A DNA stretch of 64,000 nucleotides from Fructobacillus durionis (GTDB taxonomy: Bacteria; Bacillota; Bacilli; Lactobacillales; Lactobacillaceae), in contig NZ_FOLI01000001.1 in assembly GCF_900112405.1 (NCBI RefSeq), forward strand, positions 186,001 to 250,000, read 5' to 3'. The notes under the pieces were generated by a model. The model did not search any database and was not told where the DNA came from. It saw nothing but the letters and a program-made list of their open reading frames with translations. Positions 27,357 through 37,117 of the stretch are shown here, piece after piece. The position numbers and the translations under genes are program-made. Each line of letters opens with the position of its first letter. Within the stretch, counting starts at the first letter, position 1.

Positions 27357-28808
27357 ATGGGAAATGAAAATTTTGAAACAGTAATTGGACTCGAAGTCCA
27401 CGTTGAGATGCAAACTAAGTCAAAGTTGCTCTCACCATCCCCAGTCCACTACGGGGATTCACCTAACGAAAACACAAACGTGATTGACTGGGCTTATCCA
27501 GGTGTTTTGCCAGTTGCCAACAAGGGTGCCATTGATTATGGGATGCGTGTTGCTATGGCTTTGCACGCTGACATTACGGAAGACATTCGTTGGGATCGTA
27601 AGAACTATGTTTATCCTGATAATCCTAAGTCATACCAGACCACTCAGTTGCATACGCCAATTGGTCGTAACGGTTACTTGGACGTTAAGATGCCTGATGG
27701 TAACGTTAAGCGCATTGGTATCGAAGAATTGCACGTCGAAGAAGATGCCGGTAAGAACACCCACGGAACCGATGGCTATTCATACGTCGATTTGAACCGT
27801 CAGGGAACACCGTTGGTCGAAATCGTTTCAAAGGCTGAGTTGAACTCACCTGAAGAAGCCTATGCATACTTGGAACAATTGCGCCGTGTCATCCTCTTTA
27901 CCGGTGTATCTGAAGCTAAGATGCAAGAAGGGCAGATGCGTGCCGATGTTAACGTTTCATTGCGTCCACACGGATCATCAAAGTTTGGTACCCGTGTTGA
28001 AATGAAGAACGTTTCTTCATTCCGCTACGTTGAAGCCGCTTTGGAATACGAAGAAAAGCGTCAGGCTAAGATCATCCGTTCCGGTGGCCAACTTCGCCAG
28101 GAAACCCGTCGTTATGACGAACCTACGAAGTCAACCATCTTGATGCGTGTTAAGGAAACGGCTGATGATTACCGTTACTTCCCAGAACCAGACTTGTCAC
28201 CAATTCACATTGACCAAGCTTGGATCGACCGAGTAGCGGCTGAATTGCCAAAGTCAGCGGCCGACCGTCAAAAGGATTACGTTGACGAACTTGGTTTGGA
28301 ACCATACGATGCCGAAGTTTTGACACAGACATTGGCTATGTCAAACTTCTTTGATAACACGGTTAAGGCAGGGGCTTCTTCAAAGGCTGCTGCTAAGCGT
28401 GCTGCCAACTACTTGATTGGTGATGTGAACGCCTACATGAACAAGAACCAGGTTGAGTTGCAGGACACGAAGTTGACTCCTGAACACTTGGCCGGCATGG
28501 TGAAGCTGATTGAAGACGGTACTATCTCAACGAAGCAGGCGAAGAAGGTCTTCGAAGCCATTATGGAAGGTGAAGAACCCGAAGCTTACGCTAAGGCGAA
28601 GGGCTTGGTACAGATTTCTGACCCAGCAACCTTGTTGCCATGGATTACCGAAGTCTTGGACGCCAACCCACAGTCAATTGAAGACTTCAAGGGTGGAAAA
28701 GACCGTGCCACTGGTTTCTTGATTGGACAGTTGATGAAGAAGTCAAAGGGACAGGCGAACCCAGGTGTCTTGAACAAGTTGCTCTTAGAAGAGTTGAATA
28801 AGCGATAA
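27357..28808 (+). CDS. gatB: Glutamyl/aspartyl-tRNA amidotransferase subunit B
   Basis: A 483-residue subunit that activates the mischarged tRNA and accepts ammonia from GatA. The opening [17 protein letters not shown], the middle [16 protein letters not shown] and KYFPEPDL-like [10 protein letters not shown] are typical. The C-terminal YqeY-type domain (about 330-483) ends [16 protein letters not shown]. It is complete. A structured 180-base spacer separates it from dagK. Confidence 0.97.
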   Translation: MGNENFETVIGLEVHVEMQTKSKLLSPSPVHYGDSPNENTNVIDWAYPGVLPVANKGAIDYGMRVAMALHADITEDIRWDRKNYVYPDNPKSYQTTQLHTPIGRNGYLDVKMPDGNVKRIGIEELHVEEDAGKNTHGTDGYSYVDLNRQGTPLVEIVSKAELNSPEEAYAYLEQLRRVILFTGVSEAKMQEGQMRADVNVSLRPHGSSKFGTRVEMKNVSSFRYVEAALEYEEKRQAKIIRSGGQLRQETRRYDEPTKSTILMRVKETADDYRYFPEPDLSPIHIDQAWIDRVAAELPKSAADRQKDYVDELGLEPYDAEVLTQTLAMSNFFDNTVKAGASSKAAAKRAANYLIGDVNAYMNKNQVELQDTKLTPEHLAGMVKLIEDGTISTKQAKKVFEAIMEGEEPEAYAKAKGLVQISDPATLLPWITEVLDANPQSIEDFKGGKDRATGFLIGQLMKKSKGQANPGVLNKLLLEELNKR

Positions 28809-28814
28809 AAAGAT

Positions 28815-29005
28815 TGGTTTTGTATCGGATTTGACCTGTGAAAGGTAATAGTCTGTATAGAATTTGTCTATTTAAAAAGGTGCCTTTAACGGAAGAACGG
28901 CATAACCGTTCCACCTGTTGAAAAGCATCCTTTCAAACGGGGATTTTCCCCGTGTACATAGAAATTTAGGAGGAAGAGCCAACTCCGGTCGAATTGGCTC
29001 CGATT
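28815..29005 (+). promoter_or_regulatory. Structured leader between gatB and dagK
   Basis: The gap holds five short stem-loops in a row: ACCT/AGGT, ATAGA/TCTAT, a nested AGGTG..GAACGG-CATAA-CCGTTC..CACCT stem (28878-28916), ACGGGGA/TCCCCGT (28938-28953) and GAGCCAA/TTGGCTC (28976-29000). AGGAGG at 28968-28973 lies just before the last one. No known riboswitch was recognised and there is no T-tract, so it does not look like a terminator. Confidence 0.5.
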
Positions 29006-30082
29006 GTGAAGATGAAACGTGCACGAATTATTTATAACCCTAGCTCAGGACGTGAGATGGTCAAGCGGGACATGCTTGATATCTTAAATGTCTATGAAGA
29101 AGCAGGGTATGAAACCTCGACTTTTGCAACTACGCCAGAACCGCTATCAGCGCAAAACGAAGCAACCCGCGCAGCAAAAGCCGGTTTTGATTTAATTGTT
29201 GCTGCTGGAGGGGATGGAACCATCAACGAGGTTGTGAACGGGATTGCACCGCTTGATAAGCGCCCCATGATGGCCATCATTCCTGCTGGTACAACCAACG
29301 ATTACGCCCGGGCTCTGAAGATTTCTCGTGATGATCCTTTGAAAGCAGCTAAGGCTATTCTAAACAAGCAAACCATTAAGATGGATATCGGTGAAATTCA
29401 AGCTTACCAACCTGCTAAAGATGGCGAAGAAGTTGAAAAGCAACCGGTTCACTACTTTATGAACATTGCGGCCCTCGGAACGTTGTCAGAGTTGACCTAC
29501 GCCGTGCCATCTTCGTTAAAATCACTTTATGGTTACTTGGCCTACTTGGTCAAAGGGGCTGAATTGCTAACTCATTTGAAGCCTTTCTCAGGAAAAGTGA
29601 CTTATGATGATGGCGAATATGAAGGCGATATCTCAATGATTTTCCTAGCGCTGACGAACTCAGTGGCTGGATTTGAAACCATTGTTCCTGATGCCAAACT
29701 TGATGATGGAAAGTTTACCTTGCTCATTGTTAAAAAGTCGAACATGTGGCAGATTGCCCAGTTGGCGGCCCAGGTACTAAAGGGTGGCGCCCACGTCAAC
29801 AACCCTCAGTTGATTTATAAGAAGACCTCGAAGGTCGATATTCAACCATTGAACGGCGACCCAATTAAGGTGAACTTGGACGGAGAATACGGTGGCGATG
29901 CGCCAATGACTTTTGATAACTTGAAGCAACACATCGAATTCGTTGCCAATGTCACGAGCGATGTAAAGGACGAAACGACGTCCAAGGTTCAAGAACAGTT
30001 CGTTGAGCAGGTTGAGAAACTAGAAGAAACCGGAGGTCACGAGGGCCTTACGGATACGCCAGCTAAAGAAGCTGATAAGTAA
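29006..30082 (+). CDS. dagK: Diacylglycerol kinase (DagK/DgkB type lipid kinase)
   Basis: A soluble lipid kinase of about 358 residues that recycles diacylglycerol to phosphatidic acid. Seen: IIYNPSSGR at the start, AAGGDGTINEVVNGI near residue 70, IPAGTTNDYARAL near 95, and GEYGGDAP near the end. An acidic tail of about 45 residues follows the domain. The start is uncertain. The only strong ribosome site, AGGAGG at 28968, is 32 bases from GTG 29006 but only about seven if the GAGCCAA/TTGGCTC hairpin between them folds. ATG 29012 and TTG 28994 are alternatives. The gatCAB-dagK-rlmCD order is common in lactic acid bacteria. Confidence 0.88.
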   Translation: MKMKRARIIYNPSSGREMVKRDMLDILNVYEEAGYETSTFATTPEPLSAQNEATRAAKAGFDLIVAAGGDGTINEVVNGIAPLDKRPMMAIIPAGTTNDYARALKISRDDPLKAAKAILNKQTIKMDIGEIQAYQPAKDGEEVEKQPVHYFMNIAALGTLSELTYAVPSSLKSLYGYLAYLVKGAELLTHLKPFSGKVTYDDGEYEGDISMIFLALTNSVAGFETIVPDAKLDDGKFTLLIVKKSNMWQIAQLAAQVLKGGAHVNNPQLIYKKTSKVDIQPLNGDPIKVNLDGEYGGDAPMTFDNLKQHIEFVANVTSDVKDETTSKVQEQFVEQVEKLEETGGHEGLTDTPAKEADK

Positions 30083-30147
30083 GCAATCTGGCCGTACCGT
30101 TTGGTATGGCCGATTTTGCGTTAAAGCAATAGTTATAGGGGATTAAA

Positions 30148-31539
30148 ATGGCTAAAGCCAATCGAGTAATTAAACAAAAGGCGCCGGTTGCTAAAAACGA
30201 CCAGGTGGAAGCAAGCATCATTGATTTGACCTACCAGGGGATGGGTGTGGCCAAGGTGGATGGTTTTCCACTGTTTGTTGCCAACGCGCTACCAGGCGAA
30301 GAAGCGGTCTTGACCGTTACAAAGGTTTTGAAGAACTACGGTTTCGCCCGTATTCAAAAGATGGTCAAGCCTTCACCTGACCGTGTCGAATTGAAGGACA
30401 AGCTGGCTTTGACGACAGGGATCGCGCCAATGGCTAACCTCTCTTACCCAGCCCAATTAGCTTGGAAGCAGCGTCAGGTTCGTGAGCTCTTCAAGAAGGC
30501 CCAGTTAAAGGTTTCAGTGGCACAAACCATTGGAATGGAAGACCCAACCCACTATCGTAACAAGGCGCAGATTCCAGCACAAATGGTTAATGGCCGTCTT
30601 GAAACTGGTTTTTACCGTCGTGGTTCCCACAAGTTGATTCCAACGAATTCTTTCTATATCCAAGATGAAAACGTGGACGAAGCCATCCGTGCCACCCGCG
30701 ATGTTTTGCAGGAACTTGGTGTGACTGCTTATGACGAAGAGACCGGTAAGGGTCTTGTTCGTCACATCATGGCCCGTTACGGTAAGGCGACTGGTCAGCT
30801 GATGGTGGTCATCGTTACTGCCAAGGAACGCTTCCCACAAAAGGAGGCAGTTATGACTGCCTTGCGTGAGCGTTTGCCAAAGATGGTTTCCCTCGTTCAA
30901 AACGTGAACAAGGCGAAGACCAATGTCATCATGGGTCAGGAGAACCACTTGATTTGGGGCCATCCTGAAATAGAAGACCAGTTGCTTGGTAAGGCCTACT
31001 TGATTGGCCCTAACTCTTTCTACCAGGTTAACCCTGTGACAACGGCTAAGCTCTACTCATTAGCAAAGGACATGGCGGATTTGAAGCCAACGGACACGGT
31101 GATTGATGCCTACTGTGGTATCGGAACGATTGCCTTAACGGTTGCTGACCATGTTAAAAAAGTCTTGGGTGTTGAAGTGGTTGAACCAGCCATTGAAGAT
31201 GCTAAGAAAAACGCCAAGTTAAATGGTATTTGGAACGCGGACTTCGTGGTGGCCGATGCCCCTGAACAAATGCACAAGTGGGCTAGCGAAGGAAAAACGG
31301 CGGACGTTGTCTTCGTTGATCCTCCTCGTAAGGGTCTTACCCATGACTTCATCGAAGCCGTGGGTGTTATGAAGCCTGACCGTCTGGTTTACGTTTCATG
31401 TAACCCAGCTACTTTGGCCCGTGACGTCAAGGACTTGTTGGAGCAGGGTTATGAAGTGGATGGCCGTGTACAACCCGTTGACCAGTTCCCACAAACGATG
31501 CACGTAGAAGCGGTCGTGAAGTTGGTGCGGGTGAAGTAA
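30148..31539 (+). CDS. rlmD: 23S rRNA (uracil-5-)-methyltransferase, RlmCD/RumA family
   Basis: A 463-residue SAM-dependent enzyme that makes m5U in 23S rRNA. An N-terminal TRAM domain (about 15-75) and a Rossmann part with DAYCGIGTIAL near 327 are visible. FVDPPRKGL near 390 and catalytic Cys418 in SCNPATLARD complete the active site. The four cysteines that hold a 4Fe-4S cluster in E. coli RlmD are absent: the matching stretch reads TTGIAPMANLSY. GGGGATTAAA precedes the ATG. Confidence 0.9.
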   Translation: MAKANRVIKQKAPVAKNDQVEASIIDLTYQGMGVAKVDGFPLFVANALPGEEAVLTVTKVLKNYGFARIQKMVKPSPDRVELKDKLALTTGIAPMANLSYPAQLAWKQRQVRELFKKAQLKVSVAQTIGMEDPTHYRNKAQIPAQMVNGRLETGFYRRGSHKLIPTNSFYIQDENVDEAIRATRDVLQELGVTAYDEETGKGLVRHIMARYGKATGQLMVVIVTAKERFPQKEAVMTALRERLPKMVSLVQNVNKAKTNVIMGQENHLIWGHPEIEDQLLGKAYLIGPNSFYQVNPVTTAKLYSLAKDMADLKPTDTVIDAYCGIGTIALTVADHVKKVLGVEVVEPAIEDAKKNAKLNGIWNADFVVADAPEQMHKWASEGKTADVVFVDPPRKGLTHDFIEAVGVMKPDRLVYVSCNPATLARDVKDLLEQGYEVDGRVQPVDQFPQTMHVEAVVKLVRVK

Positions 31540-31555
31540 ATTCGATATTTTCAAT

Positions 31556-31597
31556 AAAAAAGCCTTTGGAATTTAATGCATTCCTTGGACTTTTGTA
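31556..31597 (+). terminator. Imperfect terminator
   Basis: AAAAAG..GGAAT pairs with ATTCC..CTTTT with several mismatches in the middle of the stem. It lies 17 bases after the rlmD stop and before mutS, so it is a modest candidate. Confidence 0.5.
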
Positions 31598-31630
31598 CAT
31601 ATTTTTTCTTAATTAAAAGGAGGGACCGCT

Positions 31631-34360
31631 ATGGCCAAAGCAACCGACACACCAATGATGGTGCAGTACCATAAGATTAAAGATCTCTATCCTGATGCTT
31701 TCTTGTTCTACCGTCTGGGGGACTTTTACGAGCTCTTTGAAGACGACGCCATTAAGGGAGCGAAGATTCTTGAGCTGACCCTGACGGCCCGTAACAAGAA
31801 TTCTGAAAATCCAGTGCCAATGGCCGGTATCCCTTACCACGCGGCCTCAAACTACATCGACATTTTAGTTGATGCGGGTTACAAAGTCGCCATCGTGGAG
31901 CAGATGGAAGACCCCGCCACAGCCAAGGGGATGGTCAAGCGTGACGTTGTTCAGTTGATTACGCCTGGAACGAAGTTGGCTGGCCAACACGGTGATGGCA
32001 AGACCAACAACTTCTTGGCTGCCGTTGTTCACGATAACGCTGGGATTCATCCAGCGAAGAAGGGGGCGGTTCCTCGTCCCTATGCCTTAGCCTACATCGA
32101 TTTGTCGACTGGGGAGCTGAAGGCGACTTTTTTAGAGTCGGCTGATGAAGTGATGGATGAATTGGGTGCCTTAGAAGTCAAAGAAGTTGTTTTGGCTAAG
32201 CAGGACGACCTACAGGCCGGTGACGTTGCCCAATTAGTTGGTGAAAAGGGCTTGGTTGTTTCCTTCCAGGGAGAAGCTGAGGCCTCATCGACCATTACTT
32301 ATTTAACCAAGGATTTGAAAGATCACCTTGGACAGGACGTAACCGCACTGCTCTTGCAGTACCTTTTTGATACGCAGAAGCGTTCTTTGGACCACATTAT
32401 GCCGGTTCAGGCCTATGAACGACAGGCTTACTTGGTCTTTAATCAGGTGAGTCGTGTGAACTTGGATTTGGTGCAGAATGCCCGGACCAAGCAGAAGGCT
32501 GGTTCGCTCTTTGCTCTCTTGGATGAAACCAAGACGGCCATGGGTGGCCGTTTGCTTAAGCAGTGGTTAATCAAGCCATTGAAGAATTTGAAGGACATCA
32601 AGGCCCGACAAGACGTTGTGGCTGCCTTTAAGGAGGACTTCTTCACCCGTGGGACCGTTCAGGATCAGTTGAAGTACGTCTATGATTTGGAACGTTTGGC
32701 TGCTAAAGCTGCCTTGGGGACTTTGAACGCTAAGGACATGGTGCAGTTGAAAAAGTCCTTGCAGGCCGTTCCTGCTTTGCAGGGGGCTTTGACGGGAACA
32801 TCAGCGGACCCAATTCTACAAACGCTGGGGAATGATTTAGACCCCGTTTCCGATTTAGCGGATTTGATTGAAGCTGCCTTGGTGGAAGATCCGCCCGTAT
32901 CCGTTCGTGATGGCGAACTTATCAAGGAAGGCTACGACGACCTTGTTGATTCATACAAGCAGGCGTTGACGGATAACCAGGACTGGTTGGCTAACTATCA
33001 GGAAGAGGAACGCCAGGCGACTGGTATTCCGACCTTGAAGGTCAAGTACAACAAGAACTTTGGCTACTTTATTGAAGTAACGAAGGCGAACTTGTCGAAG
33101 TTGGAAGAGGGCCGCTATACCCGTAAGCAGACTTTGACCAATGCCGAACGTTTTACCACGGCTGAGTTGAAGGAACACGAGGACCTGATTTTTGCAGCAC
33201 AAACCAAGCGGTACGACCGGGAATATGAGCTCTTCTTGGAGATTCGTCGCAAGGTCAAAGCCGAGATGCACCGCTTGCAGCACTTGGCTCACGACTTAGC
33301 AACCATTGATGTTTTGACTGCCTTGGCTGACGTGGCGGAAAACTTGCATTTCACCCGTCCGACTTTTCATGGAGACGGTTCTCGTGCGGTCAACATTACA
33401 CAGGGGCGTCATCCGGTGGTGGAATCATTGCTACCAGCTGGGGAATACGTGGCCAATGACGTGACTTTCCCACAGGATAAATTCATTCAATTGGTGACTG
33501 GTCCGAACATGGCCGGGAAGTCGACCTACATGCGCCAGATTGCCATCATCGTGATTTTGGCTCAGATGGGTTCCTTCGTGCCAGCTGACGCTGCCGAACT
33601 GCCAATATTTGACCAAATTTTTACCCGAATTGGGGCTAACGATGATTTGGTGGCTGGTCGTTCAACCTTCATGGTTGAGATGGCCGAAGCCAACTTGGCT
33701 TTGCAAAACGCGACGGCTCAGTCTTTGATTCTTTTTGATGAATTGGGACGTGGAACGGCGACCTACGATGGAATGGCACTAGCACAGGCCATCATCGAAT
33801 TCTTGGCCAAGCATCTGCACGCTACGACGGTCTTTGCGACCCACTACCACGAATTAACGGCTTTGTCAGAAGCTTACCCAGCCATTGAAAACGTGCACGT
33901 GGGGGCCAAGTTGACCGACGATGGTCGCTTGCACTTCTTACACCAGGTTCAGCCGGGTGCGGCGGACCGTTCTTACGGTATTCAGGTAGCCGCTTTGGCT
34001 GGCCTGCCTGGTTCACTTTTGCAGAATGCCGAGAGCATTTTGGCAACCTTAGAGCGCGAGGGTGCTGGTCAGGTTGAAGTGGAAGAAACCGTGAAGAAAG
34101 CGGCGGAAGGCACAGAGAATGTGGCTGTAGAAACGTCTACGAATTCGGCTTCAATGTCCGACTTTACCCAAGACAACCGTCTAGCAGAAGAAGTGCCACT
34201 TTTCGAAATTGCGGATGCTAAGCCAGAAGGTAAAACATTAAGTGATGAACAGGCCTCCGTTTTGAAGCGCCTGCAAGAAACAAATTTAAACAAATTGACG
34301 CCATTGGACGCCTTGAACCTGCTCTATCAATTGCAGGAGATGGGGGAGAACGATGGCTAA
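31631..34360 (+). CDS. mutS: DNA mismatch repair protein MutS
   Basis: A 909-residue mismatch sensor. The mismatch-reading motif DFYELF holds Phe32 and Glu34. Walker A GPNMAGKST starts near residue 624. FDELGRGTATYDG and ATHYHELT (Walker B and switch regions) follow. The part after about 790 is an acidic, low-complexity linker leading to a helical end, longer than in E. coli MutS (853). AAAGGAGGG precedes the ATG. The end overlaps mutL by 8 bases. Confidence 0.97.
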   Translation: MAKATDTPMMVQYHKIKDLYPDAFLFYRLGDFYELFEDDAIKGAKILELTLTARNKNSENPVPMAGIPYHAASNYIDILVDAGYKVAIVEQMEDPATAKGMVKRDVVQLITPGTKLAGQHGDGKTNNFLAAVVHDNAGIHPAKKGAVPRPYALAYIDLSTGELKATFLESADEVMDELGALEVKEVVLAKQDDLQAGDVAQLVGEKGLVVSFQGEAEASSTITYLTKDLKDHLGQDVTALLLQYLFDTQKRSLDHIMPVQAYERQAYLVFNQVSRVNLDLVQNARTKQKAGSLFALLDETKTAMGGRLLKQWLIKPLKNLKDIKARQDVVAAFKEDFFTRGTVQDQLKYVYDLERLAAKAALGTLNAKDMVQLKKSLQAVPALQGALTGTSADPILQTLGNDLDPVSDLADLIEAALVEDPPVSVRDGELIKEGYDDLVDSYKQALTDNQDWLANYQEEERQATGIPTLKVKYNKNFGYFIEVTKANLSKLEEGRYTRKQTLTNAERFTTAELKEHEDLIFAAQTKRYDREYELFLEIRRKVKAEMHRLQHLAHDLATIDVLTALADVAENLHFTRPTFHGDGSRAVNITQGRHPVVESLLPAGEYVANDVTFPQDKFIQLVTGPNMAGKSTYMRQIAIIVILAQMGSFVPADAAELPIFDQIFTRIGANDDLVAGRSTFMVEMAEANLALQNATAQSLILFDELGRGTATYDGMALAQAIIEFLAKHLHATTVFATHYHELTALSEAYPAIENVHVGAKLTDDGRLHFLHQVQPGAADRSYGIQVAALAGLPGSLLQNAESILATLEREGAGQVEVEETVKKAAEGTENVAVETSTNSASMSDFTQDNRLAEEVPLFEIADAKPEGKTLSDEQASVLKRLQETNLNKLTPLDALNLLYQLQEMGENDG

Positions 34361-36482
34361 GATTCACGAACTTTCGGATTTAATTGCCAATCAGATTGCG
34401 GCTGGTGAGGTTATTGAGCGGCCGGCTTCGGTTGTTAAGGAATTGGTAGAAAACGCCATTGATGCCAAGGCGAATCAGGTCGACGTGGTTGTTGATAACG
34501 CCGGTCTGGACATGATTAAGGTCATTGATAATGGGGATGGTATCGAAGCGGACCAGGTCCCACTGGCCTTTGTGCGTCATGCTACCTCTAAGATTGAAAA
34601 TCGTCATGATTTATTCAAAGTCATGACCCTGGGATTCCGAGGCGAAGCCCTACCTTCAATTGCATCGGTTGCCGATGTGACGCTGCAAACCCGGACGAAG
34701 GATGCTAGCGATGGCTTCACCTACCAGGTAAAGGGTGGACAGGTAGTGCAGCAGACCCCTGCTGCCGGTCGCTTTGGGACGATTGTCACCGTCCGGAATC
34801 TTTTTTACAATACGCCAGCGCGTTTAAAGTACTTAAAGAAGCCACAGACGGAATTATCCTTGATTGTCGACGTGGTCAACCACTTGGCTTTGGCTCATCC
34901 GGAGAAGGCGTTAACGCTGACTCATAACGGAAAGACTCTGGTGAAGACGGCCGGAAACGGTGATTTGCGTCAGGTATTGGCTTCGATTTACGATCGAAAG
35001 ACAGCCGAGAAGATGGTTGATTTTTCAGGCCAGTCTGAACACTTTAAGGTATCGGGCTATTTGACGCTACCAGAGCAAACCCGTGCCTCCCGTTCTTATT
35101 TAGCGGTTTTGGTTAACCACCGTTTTGTTAAGAATTTCTCGGTATCAAACGCCATTATTAAGGGCTATGGCTCCAAGTTGATGGTCGGCCGTTTCCCAAT
35201 TGGAGCGGTTTCCATTGAGTTGGACCCATTGCTGGTGGATGTTAACGTGCACCCCCAAAAGGCCGAGATTCGCCTTTCTGAACAGGGTGAACTGACGGAT
35301 TTGTTAACCCGGGTCATTGCTCAGCGCTTGGCTAAGGAAAACTTGATTCCGGACGCCCTGGAGAACTTGGGGCAGGAAACAGAGGAATTAGCGCATCCGG
35401 GGATGGTGACGCCTGAGAAAAAGGTGGAGAAGCTGGCGGCCGTATCGACTGCTGCGACTTTCTTGAATCCGGCTGAACGTTCGGTCAAGTTGGCGACTTT
35501 GCCAGACATCGTAGTGGATGAACAACGGGTCATTCAGTTGACCGACAAGGCCTTCTTGAATGATGAAGCGGTGTTGGCCTTTACGAAGCGTTATGAAGAT
35601 GAAGGTTACTGCGAACCATTTGGGGCGGCACCGGTTAAGAAGCGTCTGGCTGTGAGTGAAGAGGCTGAAGAAAGCTTTGAATACGCCAATCGTGTGGCTG
35701 AACCAACGAAAAGCTACGAAACAAAAAACGTTGACTTATTTGCACAGGCAGGGCATGAGGAAGTGTCAGTTTCAGAAACACCCGCGCCTACTAAAAAAGT
35801 CAAAGTCGAAAACATTGATTTAGATGTGGATGAACAAGATGCGGCTGACAATCCACAGGGCTTTCCCAACCTGGACTACATTGGCCAAATGCACGGGACT
35901 TTTCTTTTTGCACAGGACAAGGATAAGCTCTACTTGATTGATCAACACGCTGCCCAGGAACGGTTGAATTACGAGTTCTATCGTAAGCAGGTTGGGGAAG
36001 TATCGGACAATCAGCAGGTACTCTTGCAACCACTGACGTTGAGTTATTCAACAGCCGATGTGCTGAAGATTATGGACCACAAAGAAATGTTGGCCCAGGT
36101 CGGTTTGTCAGTGGAAGAGTTCGGTCCAAATACGGTTGCGCTTTACGAGCACCCAACCTGGATGAAGGCCGACCAGTTAGCCGAAACGGTGAAAGAAATG
36201 ATTGATTGGACGTTGTCTGGGGAAAAGCTGACCGTTGCTGCCTTCCGTGAGAAGGCCGCCATTATGATGTCATGTAAGCGTGCTATCAAGGCTAACTGGC
36301 ATCTTTCAGATGAACAGGCCCGGCAGTTGTTAAAGGACTTGGCGAAAGCCGAGAACCCATACAACTGTCCCCACGGACGTCCGGTGTTAACGGCCTTTAC
36401 GTTGACTGAAATGGAACGAATGTTTAAGCGTATTCAGGATTCACACGAGTCTTGGCAAAATTACGATACCCATCCATTCTAA
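34353..36482 (+). CDS. mutL: DNA mismatch repair protein MutL with endonuclease motif
   Basis: A 709-residue GHKL ATPase that acts with MutS. ATP-site motifs: ELVENAIDAKANQ (catalytic Glu33), DNGDGI near 59 and GFRGEALPSI near 93. The C-terminal domain keeps the metal-endonuclease motif DQHAAQERLNYE near 528, plus SCKRAIKANW and CPHGRP, so it should nick DNA, as expected for a bacterium without MutH. The linker (about 340-500) is acidic and variable. Translation is coupled to mutS. Confidence 0.97.
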   Translation: MAKIHELSDLIANQIAAGEVIERPASVVKELVENAIDAKANQVDVVVDNAGLDMIKVIDNGDGIEADQVPLAFVRHATSKIENRHDLFKVMTLGFRGEALPSIASVADVTLQTRTKDASDGFTYQVKGGQVVQQTPAAGRFGTIVTVRNLFYNTPARLKYLKKPQTELSLIVDVVNHLALAHPEKALTLTHNGKTLVKTAGNGDLRQVLASIYDRKTAEKMVDFSGQSEHFKVSGYLTLPEQTRASRSYLAVLVNHRFVKNFSVSNAIIKGYGSKLMVGRFPIGAVSIELDPLLVDVNVHPQKAEIRLSEQGELTDLLTRVIAQRLAKENLIPDALENLGQETEELAHPGMVTPEKKVEKLAAVSTAATFLNPAERSVKLATLPDIVVDEQRVIQLTDKAFLNDEAVLAFTKRYEDEGYCEPFGAAPVKKRLAVSEEAEESFEYANRVAEPTKSYETKNVDLFAQAGHEEVSVSETPAPTKKVKVENIDLDVDEQDAADNPQGFPNLDYIGQMHGTFLFAQDKDKLYLIDQHAAQERLNYEFYRKQVGEVSDNQQVLLQPLTLSYSTADVLKIMDHKEMLAQVGLSVEEFGPNTVALYEHPTWMKADQLAETVKEMIDWTLSGEKLTVAAFREKAAIMMSCKRAIKANWHLSDEQARQLLKDLAKAENPYNCPHGRPVLTAFTLTEMERMFKRIQDSHESWQNYDTHPF

Positions 36483-36512
36483 GAAGATTTGGAGCAGAAG
36501 GAGAAGAGCCAA

Positions 36513-37004
36513 ATGATGAACAACAACGATGTTGTGATTCGATTGCGTTATGCGTTGTCGTTAACCAACAAGCAAATTGAAGCGATTTTTAACCTTGGCG
36601 GTGTTAAAGTTACGGACAGTGATTTAGACCGCATCCTAACCCGCCAGGATAAGGAAGCCCAACACGATGCAACGCTTTCAAACCATGACTTGGAAGCCTT
36701 TTTGAACGGCTTGGTCATCGACAAGCGTGGCCACCGTAAGGATAAGGATGGCAAGATTGTACCGCCAACTTTTGATATCAAAAACGCAAAGTTGGTTAAC
36801 AACGTAACCATCAAGAAGATTAAGATTGCCATGGGCTATACATCTGATGACATTCAAGAGCTGATGAAGTTAGCAGGGGACAGCATTTCAAATGGTGAAC
36901 TCTCAGCCATTCTGCGTCGACCAGACCACCGGAACTACCGTGAAGCGGGGGACCGTTACGTTCGTAAGTTACTGGCGGGCATGAGTAAGAAGTACCGCGG
37001 TTAA
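36513..37004 (+). CDS. DUF1456 family protein (YehS-like)
   Basis: A 163-residue protein built of two similar halves: NNNDVVIRLRYALSLTNKQIEAIF.. and KLVNNVTIKKIKIAMGYTSDDIQELMKLAG, each followed by an acidic pocket and LxxIL. This is the DUF1456 fold, of unknown function. The ATG at 36513 follows AGGAGAAG. It is 30 bases behind mutL and before a strong terminator, so it is probably the last gene of the mutSL operon, where many relatives have ruvA. Confidence 0.85.
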   Translation: MMNNNDVVIRLRYALSLTNKQIEAIFNLGGVKVTDSDLDRILTRQDKEAQHDATLSNHDLEAFLNGLVIDKRGHRKDKDGKIVPPTFDIKNAKLVNNVTIKKIKIAMGYTSDDIQELMKLAGDSISNGELSAILRRPDHRNYREAGDRYVRKLLAGMSKKYRG

Positions 37005-37033
37005 GCGACCAGTTATGACAATTCATTGATTTT

Positions 37034-37060
37034 GACGGCTATTTTTAGCCGTCTTTTTTC
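37034..37060 (+). terminator. Intrinsic terminator
   Basis: GACGGCTA pairs with TAGCCGTC around TTTT, followed by TTTTTT. It closes the mutS-mutL-DUF1456 unit. Confidence 0.95.
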
Positions 37061-37117
37061 ATATATAAATGTGAAATTTGTTATGATAGAAGAGATAGAA
37101 CACAAATGGAGAACATG

